47,111 nucleotides of DNA from an uncultured Bacilli bacterium (GTDB taxonomy: Bacteria; Bacillota_I; Bacilli_A; RF39; UBA660), in contig CALVQY010000006.1 of NCBI GenBank assembly GCA_944358355.1, positions 1 to 47,111 on the forward strand. The letters are read 5' to 3'. Below are positions 1 through 9,252 of this stretch, piece after piece. The stretch's first letter is position 1; the number at the start of each line of letters is the position of its first letter. Under the pieces are notes generated by a model. The model was not told the DNA's origin, did not search any database, and saw only the letters and a list, made by a program, of their open reading frames with translations. A program made the position numbers and the translations under genes.

Positions 1-273
1 AAATCTAATTGCATCCCATAACTTTGGAGCAAGTTGCCATTCATCAATTAACCTAGGAGTATCTCCAGTTAATAATAAAGCAGGATTAATGTCTGCAAGA
101 GTTAAATTTTGTTCTTGATTCGCTGGATCAGCCATATATAATACACTTTTTGAAATTTGCTCTGCTGTAGTTGTTTTCCCACACCATTTAGGTCCTTCTA
201 TCAAAACAGCACCTTTACCTTTTAATTTCCTTTCTAATATTTCATCAGCAATTCTTCTTTTATATTTTTCCAT
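1..273 (-). CDS. DUF4143-type AAA ATPase, N-terminal part only
   Basis: An open frame of 91 codons begins with ATG at 271-273, preceded by a GGAGA ribosome binding site, and runs off the left window edge. The translation starts MEKYKRRIADEIL and has a Walker A loop GPKWCGKT around residues 29-36, an acidic ADIN stretch, and a Walker B-like RLIDEWQ followed by APKLWDAIR. This order is the signature of the AAA_14/DUF4143 ATPase family, proteins of about 400 residues with a C-terminal nuclease-like domain of unclear role, often scattered by transfer. Only the ATPase half is visible, so the C-terminal domain is unconfirmed. It has its own promoter and does not belong to the whiA operon, whose last gene ends at 406. 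Confidence 0.8.
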   Translation of the reverse strand, partial: MEKYKRRIADEILERKLKGKGAVLIEGPKWCGKTTTAEQISKSVLYMADPANQEQNLTLADINPALLLTGDTPRLIDEWQLAPKLWDAIRF

Positions 274-294
274 TTTAAGGTCTCCTTTGAGATA

Positions 295-323
295 ATTTTA
301 ACATTAAATAATACCTTTTTCAA
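295..323 (-). promoter_or_regulatory. sigma-A-type promoter of the DUF4143 ATPase gene
   Basis: Reading the minus strand, TTGAAA (318-323) and TAAAAT (295-300) are separated by exactly 17 bases, and the gene start follows about 20 bases downstream. The -35 box is touched by the first, degenerate copy of the repeats at 323-385. Confidence 0.65.
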
Positions 324-385
324 TATTTTTCAGCAATTTGTAAACTTTTTATTCGGTAATTTATGAGTTTTTTATTCGGTAATTT
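323..385. repeat. Phased 17-bp direct repeats upstream of the ATPase gene
   Basis: Two identical 17-base copies of TTTTTATTCGGTAATTT sit at 346-362 and 369-385. A third degenerate copy (12 of 17 bases) fits at 323-339 in the same 23-bp register and touches the -35 box. Regular spacing of long copies across a promoter is what cooperative binding sites look like. The binding protein is unknown; the adjacent ATPase is one candidate. Confidence 0.65.
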
Positions 386-405
386 GTATTTTTAAAGGTT
401 GCTGT

Positions 406-1317
406 TTAATTATCTAAAAATTTAAGTGCTAACTCTTTAATCTTCCTAAATCTGTGATTAAGTCCTGACTTAGTAATTTTATTACCAGTCTCTAAACTAA
501 TAATCTCACTTAATTCTTTTAATGAAGCTTCTTGATATTTCTTACGATATTCTAAAGCTTCTTTAGTCTTATCATCAAGTAATTCTATTGCCATATTATC
601 TTCAAGTATTTTAATATAATTTAATTGATCCATCGCTGTTTGCAAAACTCTATCCATATTAGCTTGTTCACAGTTATTAATTCTATTAGTCTTATTCTTA
701 GTATCTCTATATACTCTTATTTCTTCATAATATAGTACTGCTTTACTACAACCAATTATCTTTAAAAAATCACTAATTTTATCCGCTTCTTTAATATATA
801 GCATGAATCCTTTATCACGGCTTAAAACCTTAACATTCAAAGAATAGTTATTAAGAAGCTTCTGAACAAATACAGCTTCCTCACTTTTTTCTATTAAAAA
901 CTCCAAATGATATCTACTAGTTTTAGGGTCATTAATACTACCACTACTTAAGAAAACACCTCTTAAATAACCCCTAACTTCATCATCAGACTCTACTAAA
1001 TAACTAGGAACAACTTCACTATCTAAAGAGAAAGTCTCTTTAATAAAGTTATCTCCATCTACAATAACTAAGGCTTTAAGTTTATTTTTACTAAAATTAT
1101 TATTATCTAAAAGCTCTTCACTATAAGATACCTCTTCATAACTATCAAGTAATTCTTTTAAATATGTTATAACAGCATCATTCTCACTACTAATAGTAAT
1201 AGAATCTTTAATTATTTGATAATTATTACGAAAAAAGCCTGAGATTAAAGCTATTTTAGCAGTCTCAGTTATTTTTAATGTAGTTATTTCATTTTTTACT
1301 GTACCAGTAAAAGACAT
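406..1317 (-). CDS. whiA: DNA-binding protein WhiA
   Basis: 303 residues, the usual WhiA length. The N-terminal two-thirds resembles the LAGLIDADG-endonuclease-derived domain (VRGYLRGVFLSSGSINDP is the typical core), followed by TNRINNCEQANMDR and a C-terminal helix-turn-helix (LSEIISLETGNKITKSGLNHRFRKI). WhiA is a conserved Gram-positive regulator linked to sporulation in actinomycetes and to cell division in Bacillus. The gene is the last of a trxB-yvcK-whiA operon, 12 bases after yvcK. No HPr-like crh gene follows, and I see no clear terminator after the stop. Confidence 0.95.
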   Translation of the reverse strand: MSFTGTVKNEITTLKITETAKIALISGFFRNNYQIIKDSITISSENDAVITYLKELLDSYEEVSYSEELLDNNNFSKNKLKALVIVDGDNFIKETFSLDSEVVPSYLVESDDEVRGYLRGVFLSSGSINDPKTSRYHLEFLIEKSEEAVFVQKLLNNYSLNVKVLSRDKGFMLYIKEADKISDFLKIIGCSKAVLYYEEIRVYRDTKNKTNRINNCEQANMDRVLQTAMDQLNYIKILEDNMAIELLDDKTKEALEYRKKYQEASLKELSEIISLETGNKITKSGLNHRFRKIKELALKFLDN

Positions 1318-1329
1318 AAGACATTCCCC

Positions 1330-2283
1330 CTATTTCATTAAGTAAGAAAATATTAAAGAACTAAGCTTCTGGCTATGATGCTTAAGAGTCCCATCAGCAA
1401 TAGTAAGTAAATCTGCTTCAATAAATTCTGCATCTAAAGTAGATAAAACAGGATAATCTATTTTAACTGGATCTTTTCTTTCTTCAGTAGCATACCTTAA
1501 AGCCATCTCTTCACTTATTTTAGAGTTTGATGCAATAACAGCATCAAGCTTATGTTTACCTAAATAACTATTAATAAGTTTAGCATGGTCACTTACAGTA
1601 AAGTCATCTGTCTCTCCAGGTTGTGTTACGATATTACATAAATACATAATAGGAGCTTTCGTGTTATCAAGACACTCTATAACTTCTGTAGAAATAAGAT
1701 GAGGAAATATACTAGTATAAAGGCTTCCCATACTGAAAATGATTAAGTCTGCTTCTCTAATAGCAGTTTTAACTTCGTCTAAAATTTTTGGTTGTTCTTT
1801 ATAAAAAAGCTTTTTTATTTTTTTCTCACTCTTAGTAATAGAAGCTTCTCCTTCTACAATACTACCATCCATCATCTCTGCCATAAGAGTAATATTAGCA
1901 TCTTCTGTTAGCGGTAATACTTTATTTTTAATATCTAAAAGCGTACAAAGTTCATTAATAGATTCTTTTAAACTTCCTGTAATATTTAAAAGAGAAATAA
2001 GTATTAAATTACCTAAAGCATGACCATCTAAGTCACTTGTTGTATTAAAACGGTATTCTAACATTTCTTTAATATTATCACTAGTAGAAGATAAACTACT
2101 AAGTACTTTTCTAACATCACCAACAGCAGGAGCGTGGAACTCTTCTCTTAATTTACCTGTACTTCTTCCATTATCAGACACCGTAATAACAGCTGTTATA
2201 TCAAGAGGAAAATCTTTAAGTCCTTTAAGTAAATAAGAAAGACCTGTTCCACCACCAAATACTACTATTTTCTTATTATTCAC
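1330..2283 (-). CDS. yvcK: YvcK/GlmR family UDP-GlcNAc-binding regulator
   Basis: 317 residues of the UPF0052 (CofD-like) family. The N-terminal VVFGGGTGLSYLLKGLK loop and TVSDNGRSTGKLR are the diagnostic nucleotide-sugar-binding motifs, with GDVRKVLSSLS and the later FSMGSLYTSIFPHLI also conserved. In Bacillus the protein is needed for growth on gluconeogenic carbon and stimulates cell-wall precursor synthesis through GlmS. It lies 6 bases after trxB and 12 bases before whiA. In Bacillus rapZ (yvcJ) sits immediately upstream; here it is absent. Confidence 0.93.
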   Translation of the reverse strand: MNNKKIVVFGGGTGLSYLLKGLKDFPLDITAVITVSDNGRSTGKLREEFHAPAVGDVRKVLSSLSSTSDNIKEMLEYRFNTTSDLDGHALGNLILISLLNITGSLKESINELCTLLDIKNKVLPLTEDANITLMAEMMDGSIVEGEASITKSEKKIKKLFYKEQPKILDEVKTAIREADLIIFSMGSLYTSIFPHLISTEVIECLDNTKAPIMYLCNIVTQPGETDDFTVSDHAKLINSYLGKHKLDAVIASNSKISEEMALRYATEERKDPVKIDYPVLSTLDAEFIEADLLTIADGTLKHHSQKLSSLIFSYLMK

Positions 2284-2289
2284 ACCAAC

Positions 2290-3168
2290 TCATCTCCTTG
2301 AAATCTCTAAAGCAACTTTAGCAGCTTCTCCCATGGCAATAACTATTTGATAGTCAAACTTATTTAAAGCATCCCCTACAGCATAAACTCCATCTATAGA
2401 AGTCATTAAATTATCATCTGTCTTAACATAACCTTTATCATCTAAAATACCTAAAGATTCTAAAAAGTTAGCATTAGGAATTTGCCCAATATATATGAAG
2501 ACACCATCAGTAATTATATTATTACCATCTTTTGTCTTAATAGTTATTCTTTCATTTTTGGAAAAACTATCTACTTCTCCCCTAACAAAAGAAATATTAT
2601 CTACTTTTTTAATCATATCTTGTAAATAAGCTTTCGCTCTAAATTCATTACGATATAAAACAGTAACAGTTGATGCAAGTTTACTCAAGTATATTGCCCC
2701 TTCAAAGGCTGCATCACTTGCTCCCACAACAACTACATCTTTATTCTTATATAAAGCTCCATCACAAACAGCACAGTAACTTATTCCTTTAGTTCTTAAT
2801 TCATCTTCACCTTTAACACCAAGTAGTTTAGGCTTACGACCAGTTGCAATTATCACGTAATCACAGATATACTCATCTTTACTAGTAATAACCCTTTTCT
2901 CTTTATCTATCTTAATCTCTTTAACTTCTTCATATTTAACAGGAACACCCAAATCAGTAATCTGTTTTAACATCTTTAAAGCTAAGTCACTTCCACTAAT
3001 AGACTCATATGACGGAAAATTCATAATATTACCATTATCAACTATCTGTCCACCTGGCATAGACTTCTCTAAAATGATACAGTCTATTCCTGCTCTATTT
3101 AAGTAAAGCCCAGCAGTCATCCCTGCCACACCACAGCCTATTATAACCACTTTATATTTATTATTCAT
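2290..3168 (-). CDS. trxB: Thioredoxin reductase-like flavoprotein
   Basis: 292 residues with an N-terminal FAD loop (IIGCGVAGMTAGLYL), the redox-active CAVC of ISYCAVCDGALY, and a C-terminal FAD motif DGVYAVGDAL. These place it among low-molecular-weight thioredoxin reductases, which pass electrons to thioredoxin. The pyridine-nucleotide domain is unusual: the normal GGGDSA is VGASDAAFEG, and the NADPH-phosphate motif HRRxxxR reads LYRNEFR. It may use NADH or another donor such as ferredoxin. It is the first gene of the trxB-yvcK-whiA group, with a GGAG site upstream of the ATG. Confidence 0.88.
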   Translation of the reverse strand: MNNKYKVVIIGCGVAGMTAGLYLNRAGIDCIILEKSMPGGQIVDNGNIMNFPSYESISGSDLALKMLKQITDLGVPVKYEEVKEIKIDKEKRVITSKDEYICDYVIIATGRKPKLLGVKGEDELRTKGISYCAVCDGALYKNKDVVVVGASDAAFEGAIYLSKLASTVTVLYRNEFRAKAYLQDMIKKVDNISFVRGEVDSFSKNERITIKTKDGNNIITDGVFIYIGQIPNANFLESLGILDDKGYVKTDDNLMTSIDGVYAVGDALNKFDYQIVIAMGEAAKVALEISRR

Positions 3169-3186
3169 AAAGACTCTCCTTAATCA

Positions 3187-4338
3187 TCAAATTCTCCTAC
3201 CAGAATATTTTTCTTTCTCTTCATCTAATTCTTCCCTAGCTTTTAAAATATTAGGATTCAAACTAGTTTCTGAAACACTTTCAAGTCTTTCATTAAATTC
3301 TTTATTTACTATATCTTCTAAATATTGTTCCCTAGCACGTTCAAAATCCCATTCATCATCAAAAGCTGATGGATCATTTATTGGATTAGCACTATGATAC
3401 TTCCATGCTGCTTGCAATCCCATCATATCTAAAGCAATTCTTATTTCATTAGCCCTAATCTGCCAAAACTCATTTTTACCTGTAGCAATTTTTTCTAAAC
3501 AATCATTAACTATTTGTTCAATATAGTTATCAAACTCTCTACACTCATCCTCATTCAATGTAAGATTTCCTACAATAGTGCCATTATTTTCAAAGAAATC
3601 TAAAACATCATCAGAATAAGTTCTTAAAACCCATCTCCTAAATCTAGAAAAATTAGGAACAACTTTCTCCATAGCTCTAAAAGTTTTCTGTTTCATTTTA
3701 TAATACAATACTGTAGATTCCTCTTTCTGCTCTTCAGTAGCTGTTCGATTGTATTTTCCAACTCTAGGTATGTTATAAATAAAACTTGCCATCTTGTCCA
3801 AACGAATAACATCACTTATAGAATCAGAATTAAGCGGAGTAGTATCATACCCTAGTAAATCAATAAAAGTAAAACCTGCACCATCTTTTGAATTATCATA
3901 AAATATATTTTTCTCCTTTAGTTCTAAGCCCATATTAAAAAGTTCACACAAATCACTTACACATTTTTCATAAACAGTATCTGGTGCTTCAAGTAACAAT
4001 TCCTGTACTTTCAATTGTTTAGATGGTTCATTATAATATTTATTACTTATATTAAAACTTGCTCCCTTAGCCTTTTCCTGAAGTACATAACATATATTAT
4101 CTTTTTCATCAATTACTCTTTTAATTGCCAAATGATATGGAGTATTAACACCCATATCTCTTTTCTTATTAGCAGCTTCTGCTATTAATTCTTCATTTTT
4201 TCTAGCAATAGCATTATATTTAACTGGTATTTTATATTTAACTAATACTACATTACCAAAATCAAAGCATTCACTGCCACCATCGCTAACATTTTTCATC
4301 TTAAAAGATGCTTTAATATATTCATCTATATTATTCAT
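3187..4338 (-). CDS. Uncharacterised protein with a protein-kinase-like fold signature
   Basis: 383 residues from the ATG at 4336-4338, chosen because an AGAGG site lies 9 bases upstream; an earlier ATG at 4347 directly abuts that site. No family is recognised with certainty. The beginning (FDFGNVVLVKYKIPV, then RKNEELIAEAANKKRDMG and YVLQEKAKGASF) reads like the N-lobe of a kinase-like enzyme with a hinge. LKEKNIFYDN followed by FTFIDLLGYD resembles a reduced catalytic loop and metal-binding Asp. The C-terminal 150 residues are highly charged and helical. It overlaps the end of lgt by 8 bases, so it is co-transcribed with it. A degenerate kinase or phosphotransferase is an inference. Confidence 0.55.
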   Translation of the reverse strand: MNNIDEYIKASFKMKNVSDGGSECFDFGNVVLVKYKIPVKYNAIARKNEELIAEAANKKRDMGVNTPYHLAIKRVIDEKDNICYVLQEKAKGASFNISNKYYNEPSKQLKVQELLLEAPDTVYEKCVSDLCELFNMGLELKEKNIFYDNSKDGAGFTFIDLLGYDTTPLNSDSISDVIRLDKMASFIYNIPRVGKYNRTATEEQKEESTVLYYKMKQKTFRAMEKVVPNFSRFRRWVLRTYSDDVLDFFENNGTIVGNLTLNEDECREFDNYIEQIVNDCLEKIATGKNEFWQIRANEIRIALDMMGLQAAWKYHSANPINDPSAFDDEWDFERAREQYLEDIVNKEFNERLESVSETSLNPNILKAREELDEEKEKYSGRRI

Positions 4339-5125
4339 AAAACACATCCTCTCTATACAATTTCTTATTTTTTCTCAAGAATACAAAATAAATACCTACA
4401 ATAAACAAGACTACAGATACAAGCTGGGCAACTCTAATAGAACCTAACATTAAACTATCAAGTCTCATACCTTCTATTATAAACCTAATAAAAGAATACC
4501 ACATCATATAAAATCCCATAAGTTGTCCTGTTTTAAGATTCTTATAAAACTTTCTAATTACTAAAAGAATTATAAAGCCAATTACATTCCAAACTGACTC
4601 AAAGAAAAATGTTGGCATATAGTAATCTCCATTAATATACATACCTCTAATAATAAACTCTGGTATATATAAACTCTTTAAATAACCATAAGATGTCACA
4701 TATCCATATGCTTCACTATTAAAGAAGTTACCCCATCTACCTATCGCTTGTCCTATAATAAGACCTACTACTAATATATCTAAAAGTTTTAAAAGATTTA
4801 ATTTATGCTTCTTACTATAATACAAAAGATATAAAAGCCCTCCAAGTATTCCTCCATGAATAGCAAGTCCTCCATGCCATATATAAAGTATTTCTATAGG
4901 ATTAGACAAGTAATATGGTAGATTAAATAAAACATAATAAAGTCTCGCTCCTAAAAAAGCAAAGATAATAGTATAGAAAAACATATCAAAAAGCTCTTCT
5001 TTATTAATCTTTTCTTTTCTAAGTTCTAAAAAAACACAAACTCCCCCTACAATTACTCCTAAAAGAATAAAAATAGAATAGTAATATATTTTTATAAAGC
5101 CTAAGTCTAAAAGCACTCTATCCAT
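4331..5125 (-). CDS. lgt: Prolipoprotein diacylglyceryl transferase
   Basis: 264 residues starting at ATG 5123-5125 (MDRVLLDLGFIKIYYYSI), which has an AAAGG site 9 bases upstream; the longer frame adds 12 residues with no homology. It is a seven-helix membrane enzyme that moves diacylglycerol from phosphatidylglycerol to the lipobox cysteine of prelipoproteins. The diagnostic segments are HGGLAIHGGILGG and the conserved Lgt signature IIGQAIGRWGNFFNSEAYG. The first codons overlap the stop of the upstream membrane-protein gene by 8 bases (ATGGATAG). Bacillus has hprK directly before lgt; here it is missing. Confidence 0.94.
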   Translation of the reverse strand: MDRVLLDLGFIKIYYYSIFILLGVIVGGVCVFLELRKEKINKEELFDMFFYTIIFAFLGARLYYVLFNLPYYLSNPIEILYIWHGGLAIHGGILGGLLYLLYYSKKHKLNLLKLLDILVVGLIIGQAIGRWGNFFNSEAYGYVTSYGYLKSLYIPEFIIRGMYINGDYYMPTFFFESVWNVIGFIILLVIRKFYKNLKTGQLMGFYMMWYSFIRFIIEGMRLDSLMLGSIRVAQLVSVVLFIVGIYFVFLRKNKKLYREDVFYE

Positions 5126-5546
5126 GATGTTTAACCTTTCTAATAATTGGCTTAATAACAAATTCTTCTATTAAAACATTAACTACAGAAATTAATATTG
5201 AAATAGCAAGAGCCACCCAAAAGTCCATTAGATTAAAGTATTTACCAAGTATCCAATCTGCAAGTTTTAAAATAAATAAGTTTATAAATGGATAAAAAAG
5301 CCCAAGAGTTAAACCTGTTACTGGTATTGTTAATCTAACTAACAAAGGTTTAATTGTCTGATTTAGAATATAAATTATAAATGATGCAAGTATTGAAAAA
5401 AGAACAGGATGATTAGGATCTATATAAAAGGATTTAAAAAATCTCGAAACTAAAAAGAAGACTATAGAGTAACTTGCAAAATACAAAAGCCATTCTAAAA
5501 ATCTATTTAATCTGATTTTTTCTTTTGTCTTTACAATTATCTTCAT
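5118..5546 (-). CDS. YvlD/phage-holin-4 superfamily membrane protein
   Basis: 142 residues with four predicted membrane helices (around residues 18-37, 50-65, 75-95 and 107-128). NQTIKPLLVRLTIPVTGLTLGLFYPFINLFIL is split over helices two and three and matches the pattern of the PF04020/YvlD family, small membrane proteins without a defined biochemical role. In Bacillus yvlD also lies between uvrA and lgt, so position supports the assignment. An excellent GGAGGAG site lies upstream. Function unknown. Confidence 0.75.
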   Translation of the reverse strand: MKIIVKTKEKIRLNRFLEWLLYFASYSIVFFLVSRFFKSFYIDPNHPVLFSILASFIIYILNQTIKPLLVRLTIPVTGLTLGLFYPFINLFILKLADWILGKYFNLMDFWVALAISILISVVNVLIEEFVIKPIIRKVKHHG

Positions 5547-5562
5547 AGTCTCCTCCTATAAT

Positions 5563-8370
5563 TTATAACATTTTCTTTAAGAATAGTCCTGTATAAGATT
5601 CTTTAACTTTACTAACTTCTTCTGGAGTACCAGTAGCAACTACACTACCTCCTCCATCTCCTCCTTCAGGACCTAAATCAATAATATAGTCAGCGCTGGC
5701 TATAACATCAAGATTATGCTCTATAACAAGTACTGTATCTTTATTATCGACTATTTTCTGTAAAATTGCAAGTAGCTTCTTAATATCAGCAGAATGTAAT
5801 CCCGTTGTTGGTTCATCTAAAACATATAAAGTTTTACCAGTTGGCTTTTTCTGTAATTCTTTAGCAAGTTTAACTCTCTCTGCTTCCCCACCAGAAAGTG
5901 TTGGAGCACTTTGTCCTAGTTTAATGTAACCTAATCCTACATCTTCCAATACTTGAAGTTTATTTTTAATCTTTGGAACATTACTAAAGAATTCCAAAGC
6001 TTCACTAACTCTCATATCTAAGACATCTGCAATATTCTTCTCTTTATAGTAAATGTTTAAAGTCTCTCTATTATACCTTGTACCATGACAAACTTCACAA
6101 GGAACATAAACATCTGGTAAGAAATGCATCTCTATTTTCTTAACTCCATCTCCCCTGCAAGCTTCACATCTACCACCTTTTACATTAAAGGAAAATCTAT
6201 TCTTCTCAAACCCATACATCTTCGCTTCTTTAGTATTAGTGAAAAGCTCTCTAATATCATCAAATACCCCTGTATATGTTGCAGGGTTACTACGAGGAGT
6301 TCTTCCAATTGGTGACTGTGATATATCAACAAGTTTATCAATATTATTAAGTCCTAATATTTTATCATGCCTACCAGGCTTAACTTTGGATTTATATAAA
6401 GTACTAGAAGCCGCTTTAACAAGTATCTCATTAATTAAACTACTCTTACCACTACCACTAACACCAGTTACTAGGGTTAATGTTCCAAGAGGAATTTTAA
6501 CATCTATATTTTTTAAATTGTTCTCCTTAGCACCTTTAATAGTTATAAACTTGCCAGTACCTTTTCTTCTAGTTTTTGGTATTTCAATACACTCTTTTCC
6601 ACTTAAATAACGTCCCGTAATACTATCATCACACTTCATTACTTCTTCCGGTGTACCTGCTGCCACAATCCTACCACCATTTTCTCCTGCTTCTGGACCA
6701 ACATCTACTAAATAATCGGCAGCAAGCATTGTATCTGTATCATGTTCTACAACTATTAAAGTATTACCCAAGTCTCTCATCTCAAGTAATGAATGAATAA
6801 GTCTATCATTATCTCTTTGATGAAGTCCAATACTAGGTTCATCAAGAACATAAAGTACGCCTGTTAAGCGAGAACCTATCTGTGTAGCAAGTCTAATACG
6901 TTGTGCCTCTCCACCTGATAAAGTTCCTGCACTTCTTGCGAGAGTCAAATATTCAAGTCCTACATTTTTTAAGAAAGATAGTCGTGACTTTATTTCTTTT
7001 AGAATAAGGTCTGCAATTTGCATCTTCTCTTCACTAAGCTTTAATTTATCAAAGAAAGTAATAAGTTCTTTAACACTCATACATGTTACTTCATAAATAT
7101 TTTTCTTACCTACTTTAACAGATAAAACATTATCAGCAAGACGCGCTCCTCCACAAACTTCACAAGTCTGCTCTATCATAAACTTCTCTAACCAATCTCT
7201 AATCCAACCACTAGATGTTTCCATATAACGACGCTCTAGATTATTAATAATTCCTTCATAGTAATCTCTTTGATTAGTAGGATTACCACTCTTAGATTTA
7301 TAGTTAAAATGGATTAACTCATCACTTCCATATAAAATTAACTCTTTCTCTCTTTCCGTTAATTTCTTAAAAGGTTTACTAAGACTAATCTTATAATGTT
7401 TACACATACATTCTAATCTCTTAAAGTAAATACTATCAGTATCATCCCCAAGAGTAACAATTGCCCCTTCTTTTAAGGATTTATTCTTATCAGGAATAAC
7501 TAAATCAGGATCTATTTTTAATTTAATACCAAGTCCCTTACATTCAGGACATGCACCATATGGAGCATTAAAGCTAAATAGACGAGGTTCAAGTTCAGGT
7601 AGTGAAAAATCACAATATGGACAAGCAAAGTCTTCTGAGTAAACTACTTCGTTATCGCCAAGAAAATCTACCACTACTTTACCTTTACTAAGTTTAGTAG
7701 CAACCTCTAAAGACTCAAATAATCTACTTCTAATACCATCTTTTATAACAATTCTATCAACAATTACTTCGATATTAGACTTCTTATTTTTCTCTAAGTT
7801 AATCTCCTCAGTTAAATCATGCATCTCCCCATTTATTCTAACTCTAACAAATCCTTGCTTCCTTAAATCATCAAATAAATCTTTATGAGTACCTTTCTCC
7901 CCATGAACAACAGGAGCCATAATAACAAGCCTTGTTCCTTCTTCGCGTTCTAATATTTTATTAGTCATCTCTTCAATACTTTGACTAGTTATAGGAATAT
8001 TATGATTAGGACAATATGGAACACCTACTCTTGCAAATAAAAGACGCAAGTAATCATATATTTCTGTAACCGTACCAACAGTACTACGAGGATTCTTACT
8101 AGTAGTCTTCTGATCTATACTAATCGCAGGACTAAGCCCCTCTATAGAATCTACATCAGGCTTTTCTGTTCCCCCAAGAAATTGTCTAGCATAAGCAGAA
8201 AGACTCTCCACATATCTTCTTTGTCCTTCAGCATATATCGTATCAAAAGCAAGAGAAGATTTACCACTACCACTTACACCAGTCATTACAATTAATTTAT
8301 TTTTAGGTAATTCTATCGAAACATTCTTTAAATTATTTTCTCTAGCACCTTTAACTATTATTTTATCCAC
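5563..8370 (-). CDS. uvrA: UvrABC excinuclease subunit A
   Basis: 935 residues, normal for UvrA. The start is GTG at 8368-8370 giving [16 protein letters not shown]; an AAGGA site lies about 10 bases upstream, whereas an earlier GTG at 8379 lies on top of it. Two ABC-type ATPase halves are present, each with Walker [10 protein letters not shown], a signature ([24 protein letters not shown]) and DEP Walker B. Zinc modules with paired CxxC are seen near CPYCDF...CPEC and CEAC...CEVC. UvrA finds bulky DNA damage and loads UvrB. uvrB is not next to it here. It is the first gene after its own promoter at 8434-8462. Confidence 0.97.
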   Translation of the reverse strand: MDKIIVKGARENNLKNVSIELPKNKLIVMTGVSGSGKSSLAFDTIYAEGQRRYVESLSAYARQFLGGTEKPDVDSIEGLSPAISIDQKTTSKNPRSTVGTVTEIYDYLRLLFARVGVPYCPNHNIPITSQSIEEMTNKILEREEGTRLVIMAPVVHGEKGTHKDLFDDLRKQGFVRVRINGEMHDLTEEINLEKNKKSNIEVIVDRIVIKDGIRSRLFESLEVATKLSKGKVVVDFLGDNEVVYSEDFACPYCDFSLPELEPRLFSFNAPYGACPECKGLGIKLKIDPDLVIPDKNKSLKEGAIVTLGDDTDSIYFKRLECMCKHYKISLSKPFKKLTEREKELILYGSDELIHFNYKSKSGNPTNQRDYYEGIINNLERRYMETSSGWIRDWLEKFMIEQTCEVCGGARLADNVLSVKVGKKNIYEVTCMSVKELITFFDKLKLSEEKMQIADLILKEIKSRLSFLKNVGLEYLTLARSAGTLSGGEAQRIRLATQIGSRLTGVLYVLDEPSIGLHQRDNDRLIHSLLEMRDLGNTLIVVEHDTDTMLAADYLVDVGPEAGENGGRIVAAGTPEEVMKCDDSITGRYLSGKECIEIPKTRRKGTGKFITIKGAKENNLKNIDVKIPLGTLTLVTGVSGSGKSSLINEILVKAASSTLYKSKVKPGRHDKILGLNNIDKLVDISQSPIGRTPRSNPATYTGVFDDIRELFTNTKEAKMYGFEKNRFSFNVKGGRCEACRGDGVKKIEMHFLPDVYVPCEVCHGTRYNRETLNIYYKEKNIADVLDMRVSEALEFFSNVPKIKNKLQVLEDVGLGYIKLGQSAPTLSGGEAERVKLAKELQKKPTGKTLYVLDEPTTGLHSADIKKLLAILQKIVDNKDTVLVIEHNLDVIASADYIIDLGPEGGDGGGSVVATGTPEEVSKVKESYTGLFLKKML

Positions 8371-8433
8371 AAATACCACTTCCTTAAAACGTTATATATT
8401 ATAATACAAAATTACACTTTTTTCTACTACCAA

Positions 8434-8462
8434 AATATACCATAAGTATAGCATTTAGTCAA
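8434..8462 (-). promoter_or_regulatory. uvrA promoter
   Basis: Minus-strand TTGACT (8457-8462) and TATATT (8434-8439) with 17 bases between. It directs transcription into uvrA and the yvlD-like and lgt genes. I see no LexA-type (GAAC..GTTC) box. Confidence 0.65.
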
Positions 8463-8479
8463 ACAAATTTTCTATAGTA

Positions 8480-8519
8480 AAAAAATAATAAAAGTATAGA
8501 CTAAAATATAATCTATACT
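8480..8519 (-). terminator. Intrinsic terminator after the kinase-like membrane gene
   Basis: On the minus strand AGTATAGA (8493-8500 and its complement 8512-8519) forms an 8-bp stem with an 11-base loop, followed by TTTATTATTTTTTT. It ends the rel-downstream transcription unit ahead of uvrA. Confidence 0.7.
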
Positions 8520-8520
8520 C

Positions 8521-9213
8521 TTATTTAGATCCTAACAAGAAAGCTATTATAGGTATTAAAAGACTACTAGCAATTATAACAAAAGCTAAAGCATAATTAG
8601 TTACAAATGCAGCTATATTATCTTTATTATCTTCATTAGGTAATTTCATTGGTATAATCTTATCATCATCGTCATAATGTCCTGTACTCTTAACATAACT
8701 TCTACCTTTACTACTACCATCTTCTTCCAAACTTTTTGACAATTTATTAATTTCCTGACTATTTTTAGTATTTAAATAATCAGTCAAATAAAAATATCCT
8801 CTATTAACTAAAACTCTTTGATAATAATTAACTAAGTTCTCAGGTATAAATATTTTGAATTGTAAAAAATTTTCTTTTAAAAAATCAGGTCTTAAATAGT
8901 CCAAAGTACCAGATAGAAGTCCAACTTGAAGAAAAGCTAAATTATAAATATTATTGTTAATTTTATTAGTAACATCATTATCCATAACATCTAAACTATT
9001 AAAAATAACATAATCTTGATTTTTATTAGTGACACCAACAACTATATTCTTGGGATTAAAATTAGTAATATAATATCCTTTATTATGAATATTTTTCATT
9101 GTATAATCCATAACATAAAATAATCTCGAAAACTCATCATTATCATGATAAGATTCACAATACTTATAAAGAGTATCTTCATAAGGCATCCTAACTATCT
9201 CTCCCATAGGCAT
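8521..9213 (-). CDS. Tail-anchored, kinase-like protein of unknown function
   Basis: About 230 residues. The start is not settled: GTG at 9216, ATG at 9213 and ATG at 9207 are in frame and the site upstream is weak (GAAAG). LFYVMDYTMKNIHNKGYYITNFNPKNIVV imitates the kinase catalytic-loop region (LHxxGxxHGDLKPxNILV), but the essential His-x-Asp is replaced by NFN, so catalysis is unlikely. A charged linker (SSKGRSYVKSTGHYDDDD) leads to one strong membrane helix (about residues 207-226) at the very C-terminus. This resembles sporulation or stress-linked pseudokinases with membrane anchors, but I do not recognise the family. Confidence 0.5.
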   Translation of the reverse strand: MPMGEIVRMPYEDTLYKYCESYHDNDEFSRLFYVMDYTMKNIHNKGYYITNFNPKNIVVGVTNKNQDYVIFNSLDVMDNDVTNKINNNIYNLAFLQVGLLSGTLDYLRPDFLKENFLQFKIFIPENLVNYYQRVLVNRGYFYLTDYLNTKNSQEINKLSKSLEEDGSSKGRSYVKSTGHYDDDDKIIPMKLPNEDNKDNIAAFVTNYALAFVIIASSLLIPIIAFLLGSK

Positions 9214-9252
9214 CACTGCTTTCTATTCTTTATACTATAATTTTATAGCATT

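Noticed and set aside
6124-6610. Two plus-strand frames inside uvrA
   Set aside because: They read antisense to a strongly conserved UvrA and lack ribosome sites; they are shadow frames.
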